A stretch of DNA of 5,189 nucleotides from Endomicrobium sp. (GTDB lineage: Bacteria; Elusimicrobiota; Endomicrobiia; Endomicrobiales; Endomicrobiaceae): contig JAITKZ010000103.1 in the NCBI GenBank assembly GCA_031278115.1, positions 1 through 5,189 of the forward strand, given 5' to 3'. Shown here piece by piece: positions 5,072-5,189 of the stretch. The notes beneath the pieces are model-generated. The model was not told the origin of the DNA and ran no database searches. It worked only from the letters and a program-made list of their open reading frames with translations. The position numbers were made by a program, and so were the translations under genes. Numbering within the stretch: the stretch's first letter is position 1; every line of letters starts with the position of its first letter.

Positions 5072-5189
5072 TTATTCCAAAATTTCAGTAACGACACCTG
5101 AACCAACTGTCCTTCCACCTTCCCTTATCGCAAATCTCAACTGCGGCTCCATCGCCACTGCCATTATCAACTCTATCTCCATCGTAACA
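5072..5189 (-). CDS. tuf: elongation factor Tu, C-terminal fragment (cut by window edge)
   Basis: Only the last 38 codons are present. They contain [19 protein letters not shown] followed by VVTEILE and a TAA stop. This is the strongly conserved end of EF-Tu domain 3, the GTPase that brings aminoacyl-tRNA to the ribosome and the site of kirromycin and EF-Ts contacts in the full protein. The GTPase domain lies outside the window. Position upstream of rpsJ is the classical str-S10 arrangement. A strong terminator follows, so tuf is probably the last gene of its own transcript. Confidence 0.97.
   Translation of the reverse strand, partial: VTMEIELIMAVAMEPQLRFAIREGGRTVGSGVVTEILE

Overview
The window is a stretch of the bacterial str-S10 ribosomal protein region, read entirely on the minus strand. 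In transcription order (right to left) it holds the 3' end of tuf, then rpsJ, rplC, rplD, rplW, rplB, rpsS, rplV, rpsC and the first codons of rplP. This is the canonical S10 operon order. The DNA is AT-rich, every ribosomal gene starts with ATG, and all nine visible ribosomal/tuf stop codons are TAA. The proteins are clearly bacterial. The AT-richness, the protein style and the gene debris inside a core operon would suit a host-associated or reduced-genome bacterium. An Endomicrobium-like Elusimicrobiota member is my tentative guess, from general resemblance only, and it has not been checked by any search.

Region by region: 5072-5189 is the EF-Tu C-terminus. It is followed at 5020-5058 by a strong intrinsic terminator whose last bases overlap the -35 box of a good promoter (TTGACA, 16 bp, TATAAA; 4994-5021) that should start the S10 operon. 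The leader is only about 40 nt and carries a 10-bp tandem duplication containing the rpsJ ribosome binding site. rpsJ and rplC follow closely. Between rplC and rplD there is an unexpected 439-nt interval (3496-3934) with no ribosomal gene. It contains two small overlapping reading frames, the first resembling a signal peptide, that look like remnants of an inserted gene. From rplD to rplP the order is normal again, with gaps of 26-118 nt. A hairpin followed by a T-rich run lies across the rplD stop codon, before rplW. The rplW-rplB gap could encode a 17-residue peptide with a good ribosome binding site.

The products work together in the ribosome. L2, L3, L4, L22, L23 and L16 are 50S proteins around the peptidyl transferase centre and exit tunnel; S3, S10 and S19 belong to the 30S head; EF-Tu delivers aminoacyl-tRNA. 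I see no new enzyme system, CRISPR array, tRNA or intact mobile element. The unusual parts are the interruption between rplC and rplD and a set of small structural and regulatory oddities at gene junctions.
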